Assembly: GCA_023129715.1 (NCBI GenBank)
Contig: JAGMBO010000016.1
Coordinates: 1-44,329 of the forward strand
Direction: 5' to 3'
Source: Candidatus Eiseniibacteriota bacterium
Lineage (GTDB): Bacteria; Eisenbacteria; RBG-16-71-46; CAIMUX01; WJJG01
Length of the DNA stretch: 44,329 nucleotides
The notes below the pieces were generated by a model. It was given only the letters and a program-made list of their open reading frames with translations. It was not told where the DNA came from and ran no database searches. This document shows positions 1-8,071 of the stretch, in pieces (the first letter of the stretch is position 1; each line of letters starts with the position of its first letter). The position numbers were made by a program, and so were the translations under genes.

Positions 1-87
1 CCCCATTGGCGCCCGCGCCGGCACCTCTCCGTACCGGCGCCCGGCGGCAGACCAGCAGCAGCCGCGCCGCGGGGCGGCGCGCGTCAT
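1..87 (-). CDS. Possible 5' end of next operon gene (partial)
   Basis: An ATG overlaps the pyrG stop codon as TGATGA on the minus strand, and its frame stays open for 29 codons to the window edge. In many bacteria kdsA follows pyrG in this kind of cluster, but the visible residues (starting MTRAAPRRG) do not resemble the KdsA N-terminus, and the other two frames are open as well. Only the tight overlap supports a translationally coupled gene here. The product cannot be named. Confidence 0.25.
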   Translation of the reverse strand, partial: MTRAAPRRGCCWSAAGRRYGEVPARAPMG

Positions 88-1781
88 CAGTCCTCGGTCG
101 ACGCGCGCAGCAGCGACTGCTGCGCGCCGACCCGATCGCGGTATTCCCCCGCCGCCCGCACGAATTCCCGGAAGAGCGGCGCCGCGCGTTGCGGGCGGCT
201 CTTGAATTCGGGGTGGAACTGGCACGCGAGATACCAGGGGTGACCGGGCAGTTCGACGACCTCCGCCAGGCCCCGCTCGGAGTCGGTGCCCGTTACCTGC
301 AGCCCTCCCGTCTCGAGCCGCCCGCGGTAGGTCTCGTTGAGTTCCCACCGGTGGCGGTGGCGTTCATGAATGCGTTCCGCACGATAGGCTTCACGCAAAT
401 GACTTCCCTCGACCGCGTCGCACGCCGATGAGCCCAAACGCATCGTGCCACCGAGTTCTTCCGTCGCGTGTTGCTCGGGCAGCAGATCGATGACCGGGTG
501 AGGCGTGGTCGGATCGAACTCGGTCGAGTGGGCCGCGGTGAGCCCGCAGGCGTTGCGCGCGAACTCGATCGTCGCGCAGTGCAGCCCGAGGCAGATGCCG
601 AAGAACGGCACCCGCTCCTCGCGCGCCCAACGAATCGCTCGCAGCATGCCCTCGATCCCGCGCACACCGAAACCACCGGGGACATGGACCCCATGCACGC
701 CCTCCAAGAGCTCCTCGGGGGACTCCGTCTCCAGGCGGCTCGATTCGACCCACCGGATGCGCACGCGGACCCGGTTGACCACCCCCGCATGGACAAAGGC
801 CTCGACGACGCTCTTATAGGCGTCCTTCAGGTGCGTGTACTTGCCGACCAGGGCAATCTCGACCTCTGCGGGGGCATCGAGAACCATGGCGACCATCTCC
901 CGCCAGGAACCGAGATCGACCTTGCGGGGAGCCTCGAGACGCGTCATCGCAAGAACGAGTTCGTCGAGCCCTTCACGATGCAGCACCAAGGGCACCTCAT
1001 AGATCGATTCGCTGTCGGGATCCTCGATCACCGCCTCGGGGGCAACACTGCAGAAGAGCGATATCTTGCGGCGCAACTCCTCGCCGAGCGGCATCTCACT
1101 CCGACACACCAGGATGTCGGGTTGGATGCCGATCTCGGTCAGACGGCGCACACTGTGTTGGGTCGGCTTGGTCTTCAACTCGGCGGCGGCCTTGATGTAG
1201 GGCACCAACGTCAAGTGAATGAAGAGCACCCGGTCGTGGCCCAATTCGAGGCGCAGCTGTCGAATCGCTTCCAGGAAGGGCTGACCCTCGATGTCCCCCA
1301 CGGTCCCGCCGATCTCGATGATGTTGACATCGGCATCCTGCGCGCGGGCGGTCTCGAGCATGCGCCGCTTGATCTCCTCGGTAACGTGCGGAATCACCTG
1401 CACGGTCTTGCCGAGGAATTCCCCGCGGCGTTCCTTGGAGATGATCGCATCGTAGATCTGTCCCGACGTAACGCAATTGCGCCCCGCGAGGTTCTGATCG
1501 GTGAAGCGTTCGTAGTGTCCGAGATCGAGGTCGGTCTCGGCGCCGTCGTCGGTGACGTAGACCTCCCCGTGCTGGAAGGGACTCATCGTGCCCGGGTCGA
1601 CATTCAGATAGGGATCGAACTTCTGGTGGGTCACGCGCAACCCGCGCTGCTTGAGCAGCAGGCCCAAGGATGCCGAGACGATCCCCTTGCCGAGCGCCGA
1701 AACCACGCCCCCCGTCACGAAGATGTGCCGGCGGCGCTCATCCGCCCCCCGGCGACTCTGTGATGAGTGCTCCTGCGTCAC
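87..1781 (-). CDS. pyrG: CTP synthase (glutamine hydrolysing)
   Basis: Makes CTP from UTP, ATP and glutamine in the cytoplasm. The 564-residue length fits the family. The N-terminal synthetase domain has the P-loop-like FVTGGVVSALGKG at 21-33 and the DPGTMSPFQHGEVYVTDDGA block at 62-81. The C-terminal class-I glutamine amidotransferase domain has nucleophile Cys397 in GICLGLH and the His523/Glu525 pair in FHPEF. Residue 401 is His where most CTP synthases have Gln (GICLGMQ). The GTG start overlaps the kdsB stop as GTGA, so the two genes are probably translationally coupled. CTP is the co-substrate of KdsB, so the pairing makes metabolic sense. Confidence 0.97.
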   Translation of the reverse strand: MTQEHSSQSRRGADERRRHIFVTGGVVSALGKGIVSASLGLLLKQRGLRVTHQKFDPYLNVDPGTMSPFQHGEVYVTDDGAETDLDLGHYERFTDQNLAGRNCVTSGQIYDAIISKERRGEFLGKTVQVIPHVTEEIKRRMLETARAQDADVNIIEIGGTVGDIEGQPFLEAIRQLRLELGHDRVLFIHLTLVPYIKAAAELKTKPTQHSVRRLTEIGIQPDILVCRSEMPLGEELRRKISLFCSVAPEAVIEDPDSESIYEVPLVLHREGLDELVLAMTRLEAPRKVDLGSWREMVAMVLDAPAEVEIALVGKYTHLKDAYKSVVEAFVHAGVVNRVRVRIRWVESSRLETESPEELLEGVHGVHVPGGFGVRGIEGMLRAIRWAREERVPFFGICLGLHCATIEFARNACGLTAAHSTEFDPTTPHPVIDLLPEQHATEELGGTMRLGSSACDAVEGSHLREAYRAERIHERHRHRWELNETYRGRLETGGLQVTGTDSERGLAEVVELPGHPWYLACQFHPEFKSRPQRAAPLFREFVRAAGEYRDRVGAQQSLLRASTED

Positions 1782-2608
1782 GCTTCCTGCTCCCCGGGCG
1801 CGGGCCGCGGCGGCCGACGCCCTCGATGGTTAGCGGACTCCTTGACCTCATGCGCCAGTTGCCGGCGCACACGTTCCAGGTCGCCGGGTGTATCGACCGC
1901 GGGGACCGCGGCCTCGATCGGGACGACCTCGATCGACAGGCCCGCCTCGAGCGCCCGGAGTTGCTCAAGGCCTTCGATCTCGGCCAGGGGGGTCGCTTCC
2001 AGCCGGGCGAACCGTGCCAGCAGCGGCGTAGGGAAGCCGTAGATGCCGACATGCTGATAGACCCGCCCCCGCGCCAGAGCGAAGCCCTCCTCACCAGTCC
2101 CGGCCCGCGAACCCGGGATCGGCTGCCGGGAGAAGTAGAGCGCGGTTCCATCCGCGCGGCAAACGACTTTGACGACGCTCGGATCACGCCACTCGGCAAG
2201 CGAGCGCAACGGCGCGCCACAGGTGACGATCGACGGAGCGCCGCCGCGCAGCCGCTCGGCAACCTTCACGATCGTCCCGGGATCGATCAAGGGCTCATCT
2301 CCCTGCAGGTTGATCACCCCGTCGGGAGGCTCGGCGAGTTGTGCGACGGCGGCCGCCACGCGGTGCGTTCCGGAGGGATGCGCCCCGGTCCTGAGCACCT
2401 GGCCGCCGAAGCCGGTCACCGTCGCGGCAATCTCGTCGCTGTCGGTCGCCACCCAGACCGCCTCCGCGCGGCAGGCGGCTACAGCCCGGCGGTAGGTCCA
2501 TTCCAGGATCGTGCGACCTGCGGCTGACAAGAGGAGTTTACGGGGAATACGGGAGGAATCAAGACGTGCCGGAATGACGATCGCCAGCCCGCTCCGGGGG
2601 CAGCCCAT
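1778..2608 (-). CDS. kdsB: 3-deoxy-manno-octulosonate cytidylyltransferase (CMP-Kdo synthetase)
   Basis: Activates Kdo with CTP to give CMP-Kdo for the lipopolysaccharide inner core, so this is a marker for an outer membrane. The protein begins with the nucleotidyltransferase signature IVIPARLDSSRIPRK and continues with WVATDSDEI and NLQGDEPLIDP, the usual CTP and metal-binding blocks. The frame is open to 2659, but I chose the ATG at 2608 (276 residues) because GGGAGG lies nine bases upstream and the family signature begins just after it. The gene follows rpmA by 91 bases and overlaps pyrG by three bases. Confidence 0.95.
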   Translation of the reverse strand: MGCPRSGLAIVIPARLDSSRIPRKLLLSAAGRTILEWTYRRAVAACRAEAVWVATDSDEIAATVTGFGGQVLRTGAHPSGTHRVAAAVAQLAEPPDGVINLQGDEPLIDPGTIVKVAERLRGGAPSIVTCGAPLRSLAEWRDPSVVKVVCRADGTALYFSRQPIPGSRAGTGEEGFALARGRVYQHVGIYGFPTPLLARFARLEATPLAEIEGLEQLRALEAGLSIEVVPIEAAVPAVDTPGDLERVRRQLAHEVKESANHRGRRPPRPAPGEQEA

Positions 2609-2699
2609 CCGCTCGATCCTCCCGCTGGCGGACACGCCCCCAGCCACCCACGCGCCCACCGGAGAGTGGGACCACCCGGCGGCAGGTCGGCGGCACGTC

Positions 2700-2960
2700 C
2701 TAGGAGATCGCCGGCTCGACGCAAACCCGGCGGCGATTGCGCCCCTTGCGTTCGAAGAGCACCCGTCCGTCGATCAGGGCAAAGAGGGTGTCGTCCTTGC
2801 CGCGGCCCACGTTCCGTCCGGGGATGATGCGGGTTCCGCGCTGGCGCACGAGGATGCTGCCGGCTCTGACCGCCTCGCCGCCGAATCGCTTGACCCCCAG
2901 ATACTGGGGATTCGAATCACGGCCGTTGCGCGAACTTCCAACACCCTTTTTGTGGGCCAT
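2700..2960 (-). CDS. rpmA: 50S ribosomal protein L27
   Basis: Small 86-residue ribosomal protein that sits near the peptidyl-transferase centre. It starts [16 protein letters not shown], the L27 signature, and continues with [10 protein letters not shown] and the [20 protein letters not shown] block. There is no N-terminal extension ahead of MAHKK of the kind cleaved in Firmicutes. It lies 24 bases after rplU in the near-universal rplU-rpmA order. Confidence 0.98.
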   Translation of the reverse strand: MAHKKGVGSSRNGRDSNPQYLGVKRFGGEAVRAGSILVRQRGTRIIPGRNVGRGKDDTLFALIDGRVLFERKGRNRRRVCVEPAIS

Positions 2961-2984
2961 AGCCGCCTCCTGTCCGATCCACAG

Positions 2985-3299
2985 CTACGGGCGGGCGATC
3001 CCGCGGATACGCAGCTCAGTATAGTTCGTCCGATGTCCCCACCGACGCCGGTAATCCTTACGGCGCTTGTACTTCGCCGCATGGAGCTTCGGCCCCCGGC
3101 CATGTCCGAGGACCTCCGCGGTCACCCGGGCATCGGGAATCGTCGGCCGACCGACGAGGACCTCATCCCCATCCGAGATCAGGTGCACATCGGAAACCGT
3201 GATCTCTTCTCCGGCCTGCGCCTCAAGAACGGGCACCCGCAGGGTTTCCCCCTCGGCCACCCGATACTGAAATCCTTGCATCGATACGATTGCGTACAC
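2985..3299 (-). CDS. rplU: 50S ribosomal protein L21
   Basis: Ribosomal protein of 104 residues that binds 23S rRNA. It begins [14 protein letters not shown] (the family has YAVIxxGGKQYRV) and carries the C-terminal basic stretch [15 protein letters not shown] with the closing TELRI. It is the first gene of the rplU-rpmA-kdsB-pyrG operon. A well-spaced promoter lies 47-75 bases upstream, so the leader should be about 40 bases long. Confidence 0.97.
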   Translation of the reverse strand: MYAIVSMQGFQYRVAEGETLRVPVLEAQAGEEITVSDVHLISDGDEVLVGRPTIPDARVTAEVLGHGRGPKLHAAKYKRRKDYRRRWGHRTNYTELRIRGIARP

Positions 3300-3345
3300 C
3301 GCACCCCTCCCTACGGAGCAGACGCTCTTGCATTACAAGCCGAGG

Positions 3346-3374
3346 AGGATAGCAGCCGCCGCCCCGGTCGTCAA
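3346..3374 (-). promoter_or_regulatory. Predicted sigma70-type promoter for rplU operon
   Basis: On the minus strand, TTGACG (3374-3369), a 17-base spacer and TATCCT (3351-3346) match the -35 and -10 consensus at five and four of six positions. It falls in the 110-base gap between rng and rplU and points at rplU. Transcription would start near 3339. Confidence 0.6.
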
Positions 3375-3409
3375 GCCCATCCTGTTCTTCCCCGGGCGGG
3401 CGGGCCACC

Positions 3410-4939
3410 TCACCCCACGAATTCGGCGGTCACGTCCTTATTCATACGGGCAAAGAAGATGCGCACCTCGTCGCGGCGCAGCCGGGGGTCCTCACGCACA
3501 TCGATGACCAGGCCGTACTGACTCTCGAGACGGCTGATCCGCTCGCCCCGCTCGTCGAAGAGATAGACGGCCAGATCGGGGTGGATGCAGAGCTGGATCT
3601 CCTTCTCCTTGGTGCGCGCGCCCAACCGGCGCAGGCTGCGCTCGACCCGCATGGCGCTCGCCGGCAGGGAAAGCGCCTTACCGGAGCCCCCGCAGCAAGC
3701 ACAATCCTCGGTGAAATAGTGCAGCAGCGGCTCCCGCACCCGCTGGCGCGTCATCTCGATGAGTCCGAGATCACTCAGCGGATAGGCCTTCGTGCGCGCC
3801 CGGTCATGGCGCAGGGCGGTGCGGAAGGCATCCATCAACGCGCGGCGGCTCTCCTCCTCTTCCATATCGATGAAGTCGACGACGACGATGCCGCCTAGAT
3901 CACGCAGGCGCAGTTGCCGGGCGACCTCCTTGGCCGCCTCGAGGTTCGTTTTCAGAATCGTATCTTCCTGGGATTTCCGTCCGGTGAAGCGGCCCGTGTT
4001 GACATCGATCGTCACCATCGCCTCGGTCGACTCGATGACGATGTAGCCTCCCTTGCGCAACCAGACCTTGCGATCGAAACTCTTCACGATCTCCGCCTCG
4101 ATACCATACTCATCGAAGATCGGCCCCTCGCCGGTGAAGAGCTTCACCCGCGACTTCAGCTCGGGCGCAACCACCCGTAGATAGCGCAGGATCTCCTTGT
4201 AGACTTCCTTCGAATCGATCACCAGCCGGTCGACCTGACTGGTGAAGACATCGCGGATCAGACCGGTCGCCATGCCGAGGTCGCGATGGATCACCGCAGG
4301 CGCCTCGCACTTGGCCGCCTCGGCCTCGATGTCTTTCCAGAGCCCGACGAGATAGCGCACGTCCTGGGCCAGCTCGCGCTTCGACTGCCCCTCGCTCGCG
4401 GTGCGGCAGATGAGCCCCGCGTTGCGGGGTTTGAGCTCCTTGAGGATCGTCTTCAGACGACTGCGTTCCTCACGGTCGGCGATCTTGCGCGAGACACCGA
4501 TGCGGCCCAGACCCGGCATGAGGACCAGATAGCGTCCCGGCAGGCTGATCCGCCCGGAAACCTTCGCCCCCTTGGTGCCGATCGGCTCCTTGACGATCTG
4601 AACGAGGATCTCCTGCCCTCGTTCGATCAGATCCTGAATCGCGAGCCCCGTCCGGGTCGAGCGGCGTGGCCCCGCACTGTCGTCGAGATCGAAGGCGTCG
4701 AGATCGAGCATCGAGGCGAGCATGTCGGACACGTGGACGAAGGCCGCTTTGGGCAGGCCGATCTCGATGAAAGCCGCTTCCATGCCCGGGAGGACCTTGC
4801 TGACGCGCCCCTTGTAGATCTCCCCCACCCGGCGACGATCCTCTTCCCGCTCGGCCTTGAACTCGACAAGGGTGGCATCCTCCAAGACCCCCACGCGGGT
4901 CTCGATCGGGTCGGCGTTGATCACGATTTCCCGGAACAT
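3410..4939 (-). CDS. rng: Ribonuclease G/E family endoribonuclease
   Basis: Cytoplasmic endoribonuclease acting in rRNA 5'-end maturation and mRNA decay. The 509 residues fit RNase G, with no long RNase E scaffold tail. Features in order are an S1-like RNA-binding region (GEIYKGRVSKVLPGMEAAFIE), the catalytic-domain metal-binding blocks TIDVNTGRFTGR and VVDFIDMEEEESR, and a zinc-link CACCGGSG that supplies the Cys-x-x-Cys pair of the subunit interface. The neighbouring rplU-rpmA genes often lie beside rng in other genomes. A weak promoter is predicted just past the comF stop. Confidence 0.95.
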   Translation of the reverse strand: MFREIVINADPIETRVGVLEDATLVEFKAEREEDRRRVGEIYKGRVSKVLPGMEAAFIEIGLPKAAFVHVSDMLASMLDLDAFDLDDSAGPRRSTRTGLAIQDLIERGQEILVQIVKEPIGTKGAKVSGRISLPGRYLVLMPGLGRIGVSRKIADREERSRLKTILKELKPRNAGLICRTASEGQSKRELAQDVRYLVGLWKDIEAEAAKCEAPAVIHRDLGMATGLIRDVFTSQVDRLVIDSKEVYKEILRYLRVVAPELKSRVKLFTGEGPIFDEYGIEAEIVKSFDRKVWLRKGGYIVIESTEAMVTIDVNTGRFTGRKSQEDTILKTNLEAAKEVARQLRLRDLGGIVVVDFIDMEEEESRRALMDAFRTALRHDRARTKAYPLSDLGLIEMTRQRVREPLLHYFTEDCACCGGSGKALSLPASAMRVERSLRRLGARTKEKEIQLCIHPDLAVYLFDERGERISRLESQYGLVIDVREDPRLRRDEVRIFFARMNKDVTAEFVG

Positions 4940-5031
4940 GCCCTTTGGTCCTCACTTGATTGCCAGCCGCCCGGCCCCGTGCTGAACTTGGCGCTCCACC
5001 GCCCGCCTCCGGCTACCGGGCAATCGAGCGC

Positions 5032-5060
5032 ACGCTAGCACATGGTCTGGGGAGCGACAA
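5032..5060 (-). promoter_or_regulatory. Possible promoter for rng
   Basis: The minus strand shows TTGTCG (5060-5055), a 17-base spacer and TAGCGT (5037-5032) in the gap between comF and rng. Four and three of six positions match consensus. Spacing is ideal, but the -10 is weak. Confidence 0.35.
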
Positions 5061-5064
5061 TCTC

Positions 5065-5721
5065 TCAGAACAGCCGCCGCGGTGTCGCCGCAGCGACGAG
5101 CAAATCGACCGACACCGCCCCCGCGCAGAGCAAGACCCGGCGGCAGGCGCGAAAGGTCGCCCCCGTCGTGGCGACGTCGTCGATCACCAGCAGGCGCCCC
5201 GCCGCGCCCTGCGCCCGGAATGCCCCGCGCACCAATCGCCGGCGCTCGACGCTTCCGCGTCCGGCGAGCGGAGGCGTCGCCTGCGCCCGCCGCAAGACTC
5301 GCCGCACGGGCAGCCCGGTCACCACCGCCAGGCGCGAGGCGAACTCCGCGACCGGCTCGCCACCGCGCGCGCGGATCCGCTGCCGCGGAGTCGGAACGGG
5401 AACGAGCGCATCCCAGAGAAGCCGCGCGGGCAGGACCAGACGGGCCTGGGCCAGCAGCAGCGCCGCGGCCCCCGGATCCGCGTGATACTTGAAGGCATGC
5501 ACCAGCCGGCGCAAGGCGCCCTGGTAATCGCCCCCCGCGAGAAGCAGAAAGGGCCCCCGCCGGTCCAGCCGCAGCTGCCGCCGCCGCAGGGCCGGATCGG
5601 GCAGCCTGCAACGACGGCAGGCAGGCATTTCATCCAGGCGCTCCCCGCAGAGAGGACAGCGCAGCGGCGCGATCCAATCGAGAATACAGTTCCAACCGCG
5701 GATGATCGATGGGTAAGGCAT
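5065..5721 (-). CDS. comF: ComF family phosphoribosyltransferase-like protein
   Basis: A 218-residue member of the ComF/GntX family, linked in Bacillus and Haemophilus to DNA uptake. Its biochemical reaction is not settled. It has the N-terminal zinc-finger cysteines CPLC...CRRC (residues 22-39) and the C-terminal PRPP-binding motif VIDDVATTGAT typical of type I phosphoribosyltransferases. VHAFKYH and LVPVPTPRQRIRARG are also characteristic of the family. The start has a purine-rich stretch (GCCGGAGAG) pressed directly against the ATG. No other competence gene is visible here, so a role in transformation is inference. Confidence 0.88.
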   Translation of the reverse strand: MPYPSIIRGWNCILDWIAPLRCPLCGERLDEMPACRRCRLPDPALRRRQLRLDRRGPFLLLAGGDYQGALRRLVHAFKYHADPGAAALLLAQARLVLPARLLWDALVPVPTPRQRIRARGGEPVAEFASRLAVVTGLPVRRVLRRAQATPPLAGRGSVERRRLVRGAFRAQGAAGRLLVIDDVATTGATFRACRRVLLCAGAVSVDLLVAAATPRRLF

Positions 5722-5865
5722 CTCTCCGGCAAGCTAGCCAGGCAGGGGCCAGTTCGAGAGGACCCGGTGGGAAGTGCCTCTCCGGGGGCATCAGCCGGTC
5801 GGAACTGCGCTGCGGGGACATGCGCCTGCCGGGCAAGAAAGCATCTGGCTGGGCACGCCGGCCAG

Positions 5866-6693
5866 CTATGCCGAGGGCGAGGACTCCTCACCCGACGACT
5901 CGCTCGCCGGAGCGCGCGCCTCGCCCCGTCGGGGAAGGAACCAGACCAGCAGGGCCACGGCGATCAGCCCCAGGCTGAGCCATTGGCTGTGGGTGAGCCG
6001 CATCCCGAGCACGGAGATGTAGTCCCCCGGAACGTAGTAGCGCGTGTAATCGACCAGGAAGCGGATCAGCGAGGCACCGGCAAGATAGATGGCGAAGACT
6101 CGTCCGGTCCCCAGCAGCATCGATTGCATCCGGCTGAGCCACAGGAAGAGCAGGATGTTCCCGACCGCGAGATAGAGGGGCGAGGGATGAAGCGGCGTGG
6201 CGCCGAAGATGCCGTGCGCCGGGGAATCGACGGGGTATTCGACCGCCCAGGGCAAGTCACACGGCCTCCCATGGCAGCACCCGGCCAGGAAACAACCGCC
6301 CACGCGCGTAATCCCCTCACCGAGCGCGACCGCGGGCGCCATCAGGTCGGCGATCTCGCGGAACGACCAGTGGCGCGAGCGCACGAAGAACCAGGCGACG
6401 ACGATTGCGCCGATGACACCGCCATGCTGGGTCAATCCGCCGCGCCAGAGGCGAAAGATGCCGATCCAGTCACCCTCGTAGTCCTCGGGATGTTGGAAGG
6501 CGTAGTAGAGACGCGCACCGATCAACGCACTGGCGAGCACCCAGAAGTAGAGCTTGCTGAGCTCGTCCTCCCGGTACCCCAGCATGCGACCCCGGCGGGC
6601 GACCCAGATGCTGCCGATCAGAAACGAGAGTGCCAGCGCGAATCCATACGCGTGGATTCGCAGGGGTCCCAACTCCAGCAGGATCGGTCTCAC
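5866..6693 (-). CDS. lgt: Prolipoprotein diacylglyceryl transferase
   Basis: Inner-membrane enzyme that moves diacylglycerol from phosphatidylglycerol to the lipobox cysteine of lipoprotein precursors. The 275 residues include about seven hydrophobic spans. Family blocks are the early LRIHAYGFALALSFLIG, the HGG motif (TQHGGVIGAI), and ITRVGGCFLAGCCHGRPC, which corresponds to the Lgt signature. The start is GTG with GAGGGGA upstream. It is the last gene of the mre/rod cluster, separated from rodA by 106 bases containing a hairpin. Several lipoproteins in this window would be substrates. Confidence 0.95.
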   Translation of the reverse strand: MRPILLELGPLRIHAYGFALALSFLIGSIWVARRGRMLGYREDELSKLYFWVLASALIGARLYYAFQHPEDYEGDWIGIFRLWRGGLTQHGGVIGAIVVAWFFVRSRHWSFREIADLMAPAVALGEGITRVGGCFLAGCCHGRPCDLPWAVEYPVDSPAHGIFGATPLHPSPLYLAVGNILLFLWLSRMQSMLLGTGRVFAIYLAGASLIRFLVDYTRYYVPGDYISVLGMRLTHSQWLSLGLIAVALLVWFLPRRGEARAPASESSGEESSPSA

Positions 6694-6738
6694 GCGATTC
6701 CCCTCTCTACTTCCGCCCCACGGCTAGACCACATCGCG

Positions 6739-6759
6739 CCGTTGGGCCCGGCCCAATGG
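6739..6759 (-). terminator. Hairpin between rodA and lgt
   Basis: CCGTTGGGC pairs with GCCCAATGG (one G-T pair) around a three-base loop, in the gap after the rodA stop. No T-run follows on either strand, so it may be a transcript processing or attenuation hairpin rather than a factor-independent terminator. Confidence 0.35.
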
Positions 6760-6779
6760 GAGCGAGCGGACCGGAGGTT

Positions 6780-6802
6780 CGAGATTCGTGCACAGCCATC
6801 TA
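6780..6802 (-). repeat. 23-base repeat after rodA stop (copy 1)
   Basis: The first three minus-strand bases are the rodA stop TAG, followed by ATGGCTGTGCACGAATC. The matching copy at 11238-11260 begins with the mreB stop codon and agrees at 21 of 23 positions. In both copies TAG is followed at once by ATG, which opens a tiny frame beginning MA-V/L-HESR. Confidence 0.8.
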
Positions 6803-8068
6803 GTACTCATGCCTGCGGACCCCCACGCCGAGCAGAAGACCCGCCGCCACCATCGAGACGACCAGGAAGGAGCCTCCGAAACTCAAGAACGGCAATGGCA
6901 ACCCCGTGACCGGCGCGAGTCCTAGCGTCATCGCGATGTTAATCGTCACGTGATAGAAGATCAATGCAACCACACCGATCGCCACCAGGCTGCCGAAGCG
7001 CGAGCGGACCTGCCGCGCCAGTGCGATGCCGCGGAGCAGAAAGAGGGTGTAGAGCAGCAGGACCACGCCCGCTCCCAAGAAGCCCCACTCCTCACCGACC
7101 ACCGAGTAGATGAAGTCGGTGTGCTGTCGAGGCAGGAAAGAAAGCGCCTTCTGCGATCCCCGCCCGAACCCGCGTCCGAGGGTGCATCCGGATCCGATCG
7201 CAATCTTGGACTGGATGACCTGGTAGCCCGCCCCGGCCGGATCGCGTTCCGGTGTCAGGAAGGCAACGACTCGCTCGCGCTGATAGGACTCGAGACCCTG
7301 CCAGATCCGCGGCGTCTCGAGGGCGACGCCGAGCTGTACGAGAGCGAAGAGCAGCACCAAGAGCCACTGGATGCCGCGGCGCCGCAAGAGAACGACCCCC
7401 AGCGCCACCGCGGGGATCCAGAGCAGGCCCCAGAGGGGTTGGCTCGCCCCGCGCACCAGGAACCGCAAGCTGGCCAGCCCCGCGGTGATCAGGGGAGACG
7501 CCAGCACTCCGAGCACCAGCGGGGAGAGCCCGGCCCAGAAGAGCATCACCCCACCGATCACCGGGAAGGCGAGCGCGGTTCCCAAGTCGGGCTCCCGCAG
7601 GATGAGCAGGAAGGGTGCCAGGATGACCGCCAGTGCTCCCAGCAACCACCCGATTCGCGAGAGGTCGCAGCGCTTGCGGGCCAGAAAGTCGGCAAGAAAC
7701 AGGATGAACGCCAACTTGGCCGGTTCGGAGGGCTGGAAACGGAGCGGTCCGATCTCGATCCAGCGGCGGGCGCCCCCATGGAGTTCCCCGGCGAAGAGCA
7801 CCACGACCAGCAGGAGCAACGCGAGCGCGAAGAGGGGAAAGGAGAACTCGTTGAGCACGCGCATCGGCAAGACGGCGACAAAGACGCTCACCAGGGCCCC
7901 CACTCCCATCGCAAACAGATGCCGGGTCAGCAGGCCGGCACTGCCTCCCTCACAGAGCAAGGTCGCCGAACAGACCATCGCCGCGCCCACCAGCAAGAGG
8001 AAAAACACCGGTAGGGTCAGCAGCGGTTCCTGAACCCAGCGCCGCCCGCTCATGGGTGCCGCGACCAT
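6800..8068 (-). CDS. rodA: Rod-shape peptidoglycan glycosyltransferase (SEDS family)
   Basis: Inner-membrane SEDS-family glycan polymerase that works with PBP2 in the elongasome. The 422 residues contain about ten hydrophobic spans. Signature blocks are GARRWIEIGPLRFQPSEPAKLAFILFLA, the acidic-loop region with RDPAGAGYQVIQSKIAIGSG, and HTDFIYSVVGEEWGFLGA, followed by VTGLPLPFLSFGGS. It begins three bases after the mrdA stop. Alternatives (FtsW, SpoVE) are less likely because it sits beside mrdA and mreBCD rather than in the dcw cluster. Confidence 0.95.
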   Translation of the reverse strand: MVAAPMSGRRWVQEPLLTLPVFFLLLVGAAMVCSATLLCEGGSAGLLTRHLFAMGVGALVSVFVAVLPMRVLNEFSFPLFALALLLLVVVLFAGELHGGARRWIEIGPLRFQPSEPAKLAFILFLADFLARKRCDLSRIGWLLGALAVILAPFLLILREPDLGTALAFPVIGGVMLFWAGLSPLVLGVLASPLITAGLASLRFLVRGASQPLWGLLWIPAVALGVVLLRRRGIQWLLVLLFALVQLGVALETPRIWQGLESYQRERVVAFLTPERDPAGAGYQVIQSKIAIGSGCTLGRGFGRGSQKALSFLPRQHTDFIYSVVGEEWGFLGAGVVLLLYTLFLLRGIALARQVRSRFGSLVAIGVVALIFYHVTINIAMTLGLAPVTGLPLPFLSFGGSFLVVSMVAAGLLLGVGVRRHEY

Positions 8069-8071
8069 CGT

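Noticed and set aside
4960-6909. Long open frame of about 650 codons on the plus strand
   Set aside because: It lies antisense to comF, lgt and rodA, whose products have clear family motifs. The translation is low-complexity Arg/Pro/Gly/Ala and typical of high-GC shadow frames.
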